Part shown: positions 1-11,100 of the stretch, in pieces | How positions within the stretch are numbered: the stretch's first letter is position 1 | Layout of the letters: each line of letters opens with the position of its first letter | Assembly (NCBI RefSeq): GCF_963576615.1 | Contig: NC_088708.1 | Coordinates: 59,321,196 to 59,385,195, forward strand | DNA length: 64,000 nucleotides | Direction: 5' to 3' | Origin: Watersipora subatra | Taxonomy: Eukaryota; Bryozoa; Gymnolaemata; Cheilostomatida; Watersiporidae | Program-made: the position numbers and the translations under genes | The notes under the pieces: model-generated | Told to the model about the DNA's origin: nothing | Database searches by the model: none | What the model saw: the letters and a program-made list of their open reading frames with translations, nothing else

Positions 1-646
1 TTAATGACTGTAGTTATTACTGTCTATTTCGATGCGAAATTCATTCAAATTGGAATTCTGAAACTGTTGTTATATCTTAAAAAAGCTTCAGTAAATTTTA
101 GCAATGTCATATTTCTGGTGAATTATGTAGCCGCTGGTCAATTATTTGTTACAACTCGGTCCTTGCTTTGACCTCTTTGATCTTCAATTTCAGTTTGAAT
201 TTGGTGTTTTGATCAATTCTGTAGGTACCACCCTCAGATTGGACGTTTCTTTAGGTCTGATCAGGCTGGTTGGTTTCTTCATACCTGTAATTCTTTGTCA
301 TTACCATTTTGGAGATGCTTTCATCAATCTGTTGATGTCATGGAATATAGCATTTAATCTTAGATGGCTAAAATGCTATAGTATATCAAAATATATAATC
401 ATCTGTGAAAGCTTTATGTAAAATTAGTCAGTCTATATGAAAATCAGTATACAGTGCTATTATTTCTCATTTGACAAGTTACACGATTATTGGCTCACCT
501 ATGGCGCGCTAGCAATGTGTACATGCGCGTCCTTTTCGTTAAATGATAATGAGTTGGGGGTCCTTCTTGCATTCCCACATGTTACACTTTCTTTTTTGCT
601 GTGAAGCTGCCTAGGCATCATGCCGGCAGGCAGCTAGTACTTTTAC
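1..646. other. Flanking non-coding sequence left of the retrotransposon
   Basis: AT-rich sequence with no recognisable gene. A 91-codon open frame at 146-421 has no family resemblance, no splice context and a hydrophobic composition typical of random AT-rich frames, so I do not call it. The retrotransposon LTR begins near 647. Confidence 0.5.
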
Positions 647-1144
647 TTGATTAGAGCTGATATGGTTAGCAACAGTCTTTATATTAATGACTCTGTAATC
701 AATAAAACAAGAAAAATAATAAAAGTTGGTTACAACAATCTATAAATGAAAAAATACAAACATTCATGTTGAAAATGACAATAAGTTATCATCTTGATTA
801 ATTAAAGAAACTAAACTGTCATGATTACACCACAAACAGGAGAAAAAATAAGCTGTTTTACACTATGTGTTTACTTACAATAAAGTTCCCAATTGCTCTC
901 GCACCAGTATATTAAAAGAGTTGAAGTTTATAAAACACTCATGCTGGTTAAAAGTAAAATATAACACTATGCAGCACAACTTGTTTTCTGTATGTCTCAC
1001 ATTCAACTGCCCTACTATAATAAACGCAAAGCTTGCTATGGCTAACACCCAAAAGCTAAAAGATTATAAAATGTTGCTATATTCTTGGTAACAAGTGAAA
1101 CAAAGATAAACCCATAATAGAAACGCCTATTATATACTAATACA
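647..1144 (-). repeat. 3' LTR of the BEL/Pao element
   Basis: Left-hand copy of the LTR pair, with small indels relative to 5104-5607. It lies downstream of integrase on the minus strand. The 74-codon plus-strand frames inside both LTRs (867-1091 and 5331-5555) look alike only because the LTRs are duplicates; they are not genes. Confidence 0.85.
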
Positions 1145-1357
1145 CCGGAGGGCTAGACTTTACCAAGATATAGCAAAAATTCAGGGAGTAAGAGGCCAGT
1201 TGCAAACCGCTTGACCTGAATTAATGGAAATAAAGCCCATGTCAGTCAAGTATGCAATAAATAGAAGCTCGTCTAGTTCAAGGGAAAAAGGGTTAATCGC
1301 ATGCAAACGTTAGGGATAACTACACATCAGTACTTGTGTTGGGACTTATACGCTTAG

Positions 1358-2640
1358 CTAACGATACTTCTGCGACTCATCTATGGGAACCAGCAAGGCT
1401 ATCTGGTGTACACCTCTCGTTATTGTTACACTACCCGCTCCTTTGTACTCATTAACCTTCTCGCCAACTCTGAAATTCTTATAAGTCAACTCTACCTTTC
1501 GCACCCTTTCATCTCGTCCACGAAAAGCAGTCTTCACCCGAGCCACATAATACCTTTCTCTAAGGGAGTTACTATCTGCAACCACTACCACATCTCCCTC
1601 CCTGAAGTCTACTACCTTTCTGCCATTTAGGCTGAAATACCATTGTAGGAACATACAAATCACTCCAATGCTTCCAAAAAGTCTGAGACACATGTTCTAT
1701 AAGCTGAAGGGTTTGCTTTGTAGTCTGAACATCTTTCCAGTTATCTGGATTTCTGGACATTGATCTTCCTAACAATAAACAGTTGGGAGTTAGAATTGTA
1801 ATGGTCGAATCATCACTAGATAAAGATCCAAGTGGTCTCTCATTCAGAGTGTTTGCAGCTTCATAGCACACCGTCGTGAACTCAGTTGGAGAAAGTCTCA
1901 GGTTGATATTGCAAACCTAAAGCATATTTTAGCAGCTTTCACCAGATATTCTACAGCGCCTTGATTCTATGGGCTATCTGCTGATCCAAACACCCACTCA
2001 AGGCCTTAACTTACACTAGACCTATATATTGAAGACTTTTCCATTTTCTCCCAAACCAATTTTAGTTCTTTTTCGTCTCCAACAAGATGACTTCCAAGAT
2101 CTGAATAAATCTTGTTAGGCCACCTCCTGATGCTAGTAAAACGCAGCAAAGCTAGTATAAACGACTGCGTGCCATCTAAAAACTCCTATGTGCACAGCTC
2201 TAGAAGCTAGGTCAGTAAAGATCACACCATAGGCTTTTCCTGCAGTTCTTCTTTGTACTTTTCCCCGTACGCTGTATGGTCCAAAGAAATCTATCATCAC
2301 CGTGTTGAAGGGAGGAGCAAACTTTAATCTCTCTACCGGAAGAATTCCCATTTCTTGTATAGCCATTGTAGAGTCTCTCAGTCGACACAGTTGGCACTTG
2401 TTTTTTGTGGCTCTTGATATTTTGGCACCTTGCGGTGTTCAATATGCTTGTCGAAAGCGTGCAAGAGTAGCATCTCGACCCCTATGTCCTCCATCTTTGT
2501 GCGCATCTCTCATGAGTAGAAGTGTTAATGGATGGGATGAAGGTAATAACACTTGCAAATCATTTCCTGCCAATTCAGTCTGAGGATTGTGCTCCCGAAG
2601 TTTACTGCCAACGAAACATAAACTTGCACTAGCAAACTTT
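1358..2640 (-). pseudogene. Integrase and C-terminal DUF5641-like remnant
   Basis: The segment 2366-2133 has the first half of a retroviral-type integrase core (FNTVMIDFFGPYSVRG..., then YGVIFTDLASRAVHI). The segment 1871-1572 has the later core and tail (LNERPLGSL..., ITILTPNCLLLGRS, FWKHWSDLYVP). The segment 1693-1358 reads VVDFREGDVVVVADSN and resembles DUF5641, which follows integrase in BEL/Pao. At least two frameshifts separate the pieces, and part of the core between 2133 and 1871 is not in an open frame. Confidence 0.8.
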
Positions 2641-2706
2641 GGGTTGAGTCTCGCATATCAGTTTTTCCGCTTGTCTTTCATTTCTTTTCGTAGTTCCTTT
2701 TGCGCA

Positions 2707-3075
2707 TCACGAAGCAATAACCCTAGCCTGTTCAAGTGTTTCTGGTGTGACTAAACATACTTCTCCTCTAAAATACTTCCGCTTAAAGATATTAAGAACT
2801 CTAGCTATAGCTTTCTTTGTAGAGCTATATCTCTCATAATCTAAGATGCTGCTGTCTTTGTCATTAGTGTATGCTTTAGAGCTAGCAGCAAATGCTTTCT
2901 TTATTCCTGGCAGCTGATCGCTTTTCAGTTCAGAAACCTGTCTCGATAGTGCAACTGAGTTGTAATAGGGGAATAGCTTTTGTATAGTTTGCGTGGCGAT
3001 TATTTTCACAATCTCTCCCTTCGAACTGAGTAAAGAAGCTTCATACTTGCATGTCTGGCTGGTATTGACTTTCAA
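2707..3075 (-). pseudogene. Protease-to-integrase linker fragment spanning the RT deletion
   Basis: This 122-codon frame starts with protease-like sequence (YEASLLSSKGEIVKIIA). It ends with LDYERYSSTKKAIARVLNIF, which resembles the segment between RNase H and integrase in BEL/Pao. No YxDD motif or RNase H motif occurs between them, so the junction, near 2850-2890, marks the loss of RT and RNase H. Confidence 0.65.
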
Positions 3076-3159
3076 TATTTCCCATGGATGTAACTTCCAA
3101 CGTCATGTTAGAGAGCCGCCTTACCTTCAATTTTCAGCTTTTCTTTGCAGCTTCATGAG

Positions 3160-3513
3160 TTATGTAAGATGTGTTGGACCCACCATCAAAAATAGAGAAG
3201 TTTTGCGAGATAATGCTCCAGGGCCTTCAACGGCCATAATAGGTAGCAAGGCTACACTACTGTCTTGATTTGAATGGTAGCCTCTTGTAGCGGTAGATTT
3301 TGAATCGCCATGCTTGTTTTTTTCTGGATTCGTAGAGCAAATTAGTTCATGATGCTTATTTCCACAAAATCTGCATACATCTGTCTTTTTACATTGACCA
3401 TGCATATGACTGCCAAGGCAAGCAAGACAAGATTTGTTTTTTCTAAGCTTTTCAGTTCTCTCATCTAAAGGCATGATCAAAAATATTCTACAATCTTCGG
3501 TTTTATGTTTCAC
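3160..3513 (-). pseudogene. gag zinc knuckles and start of the retropepsin-like region
   Basis: This frame carries CLACLGSHMHGQCKKTDVC then CRFCGNKHHELIC, the paired CCHC-like knuckles seen at the gag/protease junction of BEL/Pao. It then enters a segment where the aspartic protease active site is expected. A one-base frameshift falls at that point: the adjacent frame reads DGGS where D(S/T)G is expected. The protease is therefore inactive in this copy. Confidence 0.75.
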
Positions 3514-3519
3514 CCCATT

Positions 3520-5076
3520 TCTAGTGTGAATAACACAATTGCTAGGTTGCGATGCATAATCGCTTGATCCAGCATCATACTTAAGTGAAACACTGTCTTC
3601 CTAACATTACCATCTGCTTTTTGAGTCGATTGTTGCTCAGCTCAAAGTTCTAGAAAGGACATGAAACTTGAGAATGGATGAACCTGATCCTCAATAAAAA
3701 GTTTACTGTAGGTGTGCATCTATTGCTTTCTTGTTTGAATTGGAAGAAGATCAGTCATGTTGTCTATGTGAGCACTTGTAATAGCTTTCAACTGCCTTAC
3801 TTCTCCCAATTGGCTATAACACAGCTCAATTTCATTCACAAACTGCACGAGTTTTTTAAAATCATCATCTTTTTTTTTTCTAGGGAGCTTGCTTAGTTCA
3901 CTATAGACTGACTGGACTGGTAAGCTTACGTCACAGTAAACACTCCAAACGTTCCCACATCCTAGCATAAGCATTGGGCTGTGTGACTATTATAGCTCGA
4001 ACACATTCCAATGGTCTACCTCCTAAACTCTCTCTAAGGGCCCAAACTCTCTCCTCATCACTTGAATACTCTCTGAATGCTTGAATGCTGTCCGTATCTC
4101 TTCCAAATAGCTCTGAACTCTGCCCACTACCTCCTATCACCATCAAAAATAGGGGGCGAAGTTTTTTTAAATCTAGTTCTGTAAGAATTCAAACCAGAGG
4201 TAGGGTCTACGTTGCTAGTAAGGGTGGCGTTATGAGCATGCTCATGAGCGTCGTCAGCGTACGTGGCTGCTATTGACGTGTCAAGACGTGTACTGTCACT
4301 GGTCGGCATTAACGTAGACACTCTAGTATTTCAAGATTCGCGTGAACGGACGTCACTAGTATTGGAATGATATTGATTAGAAGGAACAGAAAGAGGTATG
4401 GGCAAAACAGTTTCAGAATTTGTAGGGTCAGTCACGAGTGAGGTGCCATTAGGTTTGTAAAAGGTGTTTGTTTGGTTTTGTATGTCATTAGAACAGGGCT
4501 GAATTACTGGCATCCTACTAGCCTTTACAATACTATGTTGCAATCTATTCATCCTAATCTCTGTCATTAACTAGAGAGACAGAAAAAGAAAATTTAGATA
4601 ATTGAGCTAACAAAAATTTGCTCTGTGCGGAAAAGCTGTCTCTTTTTGTAGCATCAGCTTCAAAATCATTTAACACAAAAGTATTTGACTCAATAGTGCT
4701 AATTAGCTCACTCACATAGGTGTCAATATTTTTCATCAGCTGAGCTCCTTGGTTCATCAATGTGTCTTTTCGGAATTCCCTCACTTTAGCTGTGATAGAT
4801 GTATAGACCTCCTCTAGGTATTCATCTAAGTTTTTGCCTCCCACCATCTTATGCTTGTCATATGTAGTATCAGTGTTGACCAGTTCTGTATACATTACAT
4901 GTTGGGCCGACAACTCTGACCATTGTTCATTGAGATGGTCTACCAACTTATTTGCGCTGATAAGATCTTCTTCTCTGATAGTTTTCTATCTTCTTTACTG
5001 TAGAAGTGATGTCAGCTTTGCTTCGAGATCTTGCCTTCTTTAATGATTTAATCTCTTCTTCTAAGCCAGGCTCCAT
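3520..5076 (-). pseudogene. gag remnant of the BEL/Pao element
   Basis: The frame opens at an ATG at 5076 (MEPGLEEEIKSL...), just inside the upstream LTR. It continues through several frames separated by frameshifts: 4946-4554, 4567-4331, 4321-4127, 4146-3931 and 3974-3720. The segment with PPIFDGD followed by SSELFGRDTDS and further helices resembles the DUF1759 gag core of BEL/Pao and insect Pao elements. No intact protein can be made from this copy. Confidence 0.75.
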
Positions 5077-5103
5077 GTCTGCCAAACTTTATTAGGACTT
5101 TAC

Positions 5104-5607
5104 TGGATTAGAACTGATATGGTTAGCAACAGTCTTTATATTTATGACACTGTACTCTGTAATCAATAGAGCAAGAAAAGTAATAAAAGTTAGTTATAAC
5201 AATCTATAAATGAAAACATACAAACATTCATGTTAAAACTAACAACAACTTATCATCTTGATTATTAAAAGAAACTAAACTGTCATGATTACACCACAAT
5301 CAGGTGAAAAAATGAACTGTTCTACAGTATGTGTTTACTTACAATAAAGTTCTCAATTGCTCTCGCACCAGTATATTAAAAGAGTTGAAGTTTATAAAAC
5401 ACTCATGCCGGTTAAAAGTAAAATATAACGCTTTGCAGCCCAACTTGCTTGCTGTATGTCTTACATTCAACTGCCATACCGTAATTAGCGCAAAGCTTGC
5501 TATGGCTAACACCCAAAAGCTAGAAGATTATAAAATGTGTCTATATTCTTGGTAACAAGTGAAACAAAGATAAACCCATAATAGAAACGCCTATTATATA
5601 CTAATAC
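5104..5607 (-). repeat. 5' LTR of the BEL/Pao element
   Basis: Direct repeat of 647-1144. Both copies share the GATTAGA..CTGATATGG start and the CGCCTATTATATACTAATAC end, read on the plus strand. Because the coding strand is minus, this right-hand copy is the upstream LTR. Gag begins about 28 bp inside it. Confidence 0.85.
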
Positions 5608-7843
5608 TGTACTGGATACAGGTTTTTTTCGTCTCATTATGTTTTGAATTAGCTTTTAACTGGTGATGATTTTCATGGCCCTCCACGACTACCAAACTCC
5701 AATGAATTGAGCGATTAGATTGTTAATGCAGTATGTAAGAATTTATTTTTTATGTTGTCATACAAGTACATATATATCAAGTACATATTCATGTTTTGAA
5801 CTGTATATATGTCAGTTACGTATGTATGTATCATCGTGTGCCAAAGTTATTAAGTTGAAACTATTATTCATCATTGTAGTACTTTACGTTGAGGAAATGT
5901 AGAAATTATGCAAATTTTTATTCTTCCAAGTTTATATCACATTATTACAGAGTTTTGTATATTGTGTTAACTCACAATTCATTAAATACATAAATAATTA
6001 CTGTACATCAGTGTTTACCGTGTATAAAATGTAATGTTAAAATACTATCTAAGTTTGGTGAGGTATAAAACCATTATACTATCACAGTGTAATAACAATA
6101 TAAACTAGCAGAGTATAATTACCTATAAATACTATTCTGTAGTGTTGATAAGGGAGTCTTTTTGCTTAGCTTCTTGCGCGTCGCTCTTTTGCAATGCAAT
6201 TATTTTGGTAGTTTTGTTAGTTTTTGTAAAATGTTTTCAATATGCATTATTATCATCTAGCCCTTCACTTGCTATGATGTATCTGTTTGTTGGTCATCCA
6301 CAACATTCACCAGTTTTATTAACGCTTTCTCAGTTTTAAATTAACTGTAGCTCCTAGCCATAGCCTGGCTCAGTTGCTTGGCATCTCTGCCTGTTTTATT
6401 TATTGTAGATTTCATGTATTGTGTTCTTGTACTAGCTGAATGTCCGGTGCTACCCGGGTAATAAAAAGGTTTTTGGACAGAAAATTTATTTTATTTAACA
6501 TATACAACATTTACCATTCTAACTTTTATACTTGGCATTATGGGAAAAGTGTTTTTGTGCAGTTAAAATTAATTGAAAGAAAAAGAACAGCTGTAAGGGT
6601 TTTTCAACTTCTTCAAACCACGGTAACTTTTGAATTTTATATATTGAAAGAAGTATTTTGTTGAAATAAATTAGGAGGAAAAATAAAGCTGTAAAGGTGT
6701 TTAAATGTGAAATAATTAGAAAGTAATGTCTAAATATAGTCTGTTTTGCTATGATTACAATAAAAAATTATTTGGTATATGATTATATAATTTTAGTTTG
6801 TTTCAGTATGGCATCAAAAAGTGAAAATGTCGTATAGACCTATAGAGTAGTATAGAAACCCATAGTGATTATCCAATGCAATCACTGCTTGGTAGAAATA
6901 ATCCAAATCATCACTATTAAAAAATAGTAACAAAACAATATGTTAACCTTAGTAACTATAGTTACCTACAATAACTTTAGCGCATTTTGTGGGTATGATC
7001 TGCAAGAAAATGTCACATTACAATGTACTACGTGCAGAGTTCTTACCTTCAAGACAGACGTGTAACATATACGCTGAATCTAACTTATATGAATTTAGCT
7101 TACTAAAAACATACTTGAAGGAAGTTTTAGTATGCATTTTAGTAAACTTTTAACTAAAATTTTATTACATCTGTTTGCGAACCCATTTTTTTCCATGATT
7201 GAGATACAATTGCCAAATTTTAATTTCGAGATAAATGGTTGTTGATATCGTTTAGCGGAAAAAATTAGCCATAGTACGGCAAGGATGAAAAAGTGTTGTG
7301 TTTCATAGAGTTCATAGTTTCAATTAGTACATCATTTACCGCCTGTAATTGAGAAAAGGGTATACAGTGTATAAGAACAAACTCATCATAGGAACAGGGT
7401 GGCTAAATGCACGGTTCAAAACTTGTGGTTGCGTTCTTCGTGAATTCCAGCAGAATGCGAGCTATCAATTCCAAGATTTTAATAGTATAGCCCGACATAC
7501 CGAAGAACGCATACACACATACAAACATTGAGATATATATATATATTGATTGACATTTCAATAAGTTCAGAATTAACTGATGGTCTGCATATTGGCACAG
7601 GAAAGCATATTTAGTGGTTGCAATTTTTTTTGTGTAGCAATTGAAGTTGAATAGATTAACGAATGTTTAGTGTGTATTTCCTCCTTGCTTAGATGTACTT
7701 TTAGTCAATACTGCTCAGATCATTTGTTGTAGCTTGTGAACATAATGTTTTTGCTAGTCTCTGAAAGATTTTCTATTAAGTCAAAGTTTTGTAGGAACTG
7801 TAAAGTGCTCTGCTACTTTCCCATATTTGAAGTTTTCCTTACA
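5608..7843. other. Intergenic or 5' flanking region of WDR89
   Basis: AT-rich sequence with no exon I can support. It includes one head fragment of the dispersed R1 repeat family (6436-6700). No TATA box or CpG-rich promoter is evident upstream of the WDR89 start, and a 5' UTR intron cannot be excluded. Confidence 0.45.
6436..6700 (+). repeat. R1 dispersed repeat, head fragment
   Basis: It begins with CCGGTGCTACCCGGGTAATA and continues with a run similar over about 200 bp to the minus-strand copy ending at 35815. Shared landmarks are the GGACAGAAAATT..ATTT segment, TTTAACATAT, and CTGTAA.GGTTTT. It lacks the AT-repeat tail. Confidence 0.6.
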
Positions 7844-8105
7844 ATGGCAAGCCTTGAGGCAGAGTTTAAAAAGTTGTCTCTTGCTGGGAAATCCGCTGTA
7901 GAACTTTCTTCATTAACTAACGAAAAAAGCTCTGCTAAAAAAGAAAAAGGAAGCTCTGATACGGATATATATTATTTGCAAATACATCAGTTCAATGGAG
8001 GTTGCGTTGACGGGGTAGCAGACGGCAGAGTCGCTGTTTTATGTTCAACTCATCATGTACGAATATTCAATGCAGAAACTTTGGTCAGAGAGTCGACAAT
8101 CGATG
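7844..8105 (+). CDS. WDR89: WDR89 exon 1
   Basis: Start MASLEAEFKKLSLAGK; first blade includes GRVAVLCSTHHVRIFNAETL. Donor ATG|GTGAGA leaves phase 1. Confidence 0.9.
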
Positions 8106-11100
8106 GTGAGATTCAGTATTCAGTATGCAAATTTATCGTATCGAATGCTGCTTCAGTTTTGATTATCTTTATTATTTCTTTTTCTTGTTTACTTAAACGA
8201 GTTCTGTCCATTAAATCTCTTTAAAGTGGTTATATTATTCAAGCGAATATTCAGGCCATGCGCATCCGCTCAGGCAATGAATTTGGGCTCTGTATTTGTC
8301 TGTGGGTACTCTTTTAGGTTCAGATGCTCAGGTTACAACTGTCGCATTCGGACACAACTCACCAGATCTGGTATACACATCTTCCGTTGATTCTGAGATA
8401 AGGTAGAAGCTGATTGTACAATATCGCCTCACATATACATGTAGTTGTTGCCGTGATAGTCGTATGCTTTGAAATCCATGTTTACTTTCATTAGAAAATA
8501 ACTGTGGCTATGCTTTTACATGTGCCACCAAAATTTATGACGTTAAAAACTTGCTATCTACCAATAGAATATGCAGAAATCACAATCTACTACTTTGGTA
8601 CTTAAAACACTTATGTTTTATTTTCGGCATTATTTTTATTGCTAGGCAATTTTTTTAGTCTGTGCTACAATTCTGATGTAAAAAGACAATTGAAATAGAT
8701 ATAGCGGCAAGATTGAGGCAGCTCGTTAACGAAATAGCGTGTTCGTAAAACATTCACAAGCCATTGTGGAACAGTTCATGGATATCCACACAGTCTCATA
8801 TTTGATCGCATAAGAATTACAAGGTTTCAATTGCAGCTTTGTTTTTCCATTATGCATTGTTAAACTGCATCTCTTTTCACATTTTTGAGTTAATTCATCA
8901 AAACTGATTGTCATCTCTCTGGTAAAGTTGTCTAAAATCTATACGCTGTTGATTGACAACATTTTGTAATGAACTCAAACGTTCACAATGTATGCTGTAT
9001 ATTATAGCTTGACCATCCAATATTAAAAACATTTAGGGTTTTTCTTCCTGATTCCAAAGTATCTATCATAGAATAAATACACGATACACATTTGCCTAGT
9101 CCTGTGTACTCGTAAATTTGGAATTATTTTTTTTATTTATATAAATGATTACTCTATAATTGATGACTTGCAAATGAATACAGTAAAACATTTTTATCAT
9201 CTAACGAGCGCATCTCTAATAAAGCCTAACAACCTGGAAATATTTAAAAAGCACTCGGTCCATGGCTTTCACTGAAGCATTGGCACTCGTGTGTTTACTT
9301 TCTGTCAATCGACCCTACCTGACTCTGTTGTTGTGTACCATCGTGTACCCCGATCGAGGCAAAAGTTAGCTCTACTTTCTTAACTCATGAGGGGTACCCG
9401 ATCAAAAATCCGAATGTCTAATGTGTACCACCAATCACGTAGCCCTACGCGTAAGGAATCCGGGAGCATGTTGTTTTTTTAACAAAAAACGTTTGCACCT
9501 AATTGATGTTTTAAAACCCGCAACTGTTACAGTGCTTGTTTTTGTTTGAAGATTGATAACCTACCATGAATGCAGTGTAATTCACATAAAAACTGCTATA
9601 TCTCCAATTGTCTTCTACCTTATCTTATGGAGCAAGCAAAAGAGGGCTTGTCGATATAAGTACATATTGGTTTCTGAGTGGCTAAACCACTTTGTAATGC
9701 AAAATAGTACACGCATGTTTAGGAAATGGGCAATAGTGAATTCTTTTCATGTAAACCAACTTTGCATTTACGGAATTGCAGTTTCAAAGAGTTTTTACAA
9801 AAATCAAAATATTGTGATGTCCTTCATACGATTTTATGAATCCTCTCAAGTGATATTTGCCATTGGCATTAGTTTACAAGAAATTTATGTGTATGGTAAA
9901 GGGCTATGGAATTTATTTTATTCAGAGCTTTGTATACATACCTTCGGCTGATACATAGTATTTCAGAAATGCATGATTATGAAAAGACAAGTTGTGATAC
10001 GTGTTTTTCTCTTGAGCAGGTGTTGGGATTTGAGATTAGACTTGACAAAGCCAGTCAATGTGTTCAAAGGTTAGTTGTCTAAATCTCGATCATAAATCTA
10101 CTTCATCAGATCAGTGTACTTACACCTCTGACTCATCTGAGCAGTGTACTTACACCTCTGACTCGTCTGAGCAGTGTACTTATACCTCTAGCCCGTCTGA
10201 GTAGCGTACTTACGCCTCTAACCCGTCTGAGCAATAGATTTACACTCTCCAAGCTATCAAAACCAGGCATGCACAGCTTTAAGTAACCAGAGCATTGTAT
10301 GTATCGGCTCTACATGCAATTTGTCTGCATTTCTCAATTTTAAACGCTGTTGACATTGTGTTTAAATATTTTTCTGACGCTACCCCACTTTGTAATGAAC
10401 TTACTGCTGTTTGACTTATTCACATTTCATTGATAAAAACCTAATGCTAATCCTTTTTACATAAGATATTAATAGATCAGTAACCTTTTCTCAGAAAACC
10501 ATATCGGAGTTAATAGTTATGGTTATACTCAGGAGGCTTCATGTCAATCATTTACAACCTATTCATAGCTGTCTGCACGACTCTTTTTGCTCAATTTCAT
10601 ATGTTCTAGCGTCAGAAAACAAAGCACATGCATTTCTATCGTTCGATTTAACTTACAACGACAGATTCATGTGTGCCGGGACAAAGTTAAAGAAGGAGGA
10701 TGCAATGCTCTATTTCTGGTGAGATATTAAATATATAATATTAAATATAATATATTTATATTAAATAACTGGTTTGCATAGCTGTTCTTTGTTGTTTTAT
10801 CATAAAATATTACCAAAGGTTTTCTGCTGACATCCGTATGAAATGTATCGATGTGCACTATGGTAGTTTTGAAAATACAGTAATACTGCAACTTACGAGT
10901 GCTCCAACGTACGAGAAACTTGAGATACGAGCCAGCTTTTAAGCAAGTTTTAGCACTAACATACGAGCCATGATTGAGATATGAGCACGTGAGTCCGTTG
11001 CCAAGTATGCCAGAGGTGTTTTATGAGAACAGCATCACTCTGTATTTTTCAACTGCTCAGGTTATGCTTTTGTACCGTGTTTTTTGTGCGCGATTTTCAG

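Larger units (their letters stand above)
647..5607 (-). mobile_element. BEL/Pao LTR retrotransposon, internally deleted and frameshifted
   Basis: Two direct repeats of about 500 bp (647-1144 and 5104-5607) enclose about 4 kb. On the minus strand this holds, in order, gag, zinc knuckles, a retropepsin remnant and an integrase. The order and the C-terminal domain after the integrase core are typical of BEL/Pao. The reading frame is broken many times. The protease-side sequence runs almost directly into the linker that normally precedes integrase, so the reverse transcriptase and RNase H region (normally well over 1 kb) is missing. The LTRs have diverged by substitutions and small indels and I see no clean target-site duplication, so this is an old, non-autonomous copy. 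Family identification is from recalled motifs; a translated search against BEL/Pao polyproteins would settle it. Confidence 0.88.

Noticed and set aside
867..1091. 74-codon frame duplicated at 5331-5555
   Set aside because: Both copies are inside the LTRs and on the strand opposite the retrotransposon genes.
9553..9951. 132-codon open frame
   Set aside because: Lies in a WDR89 intron, has no domain, and its composition is that of an AT-rich random frame.
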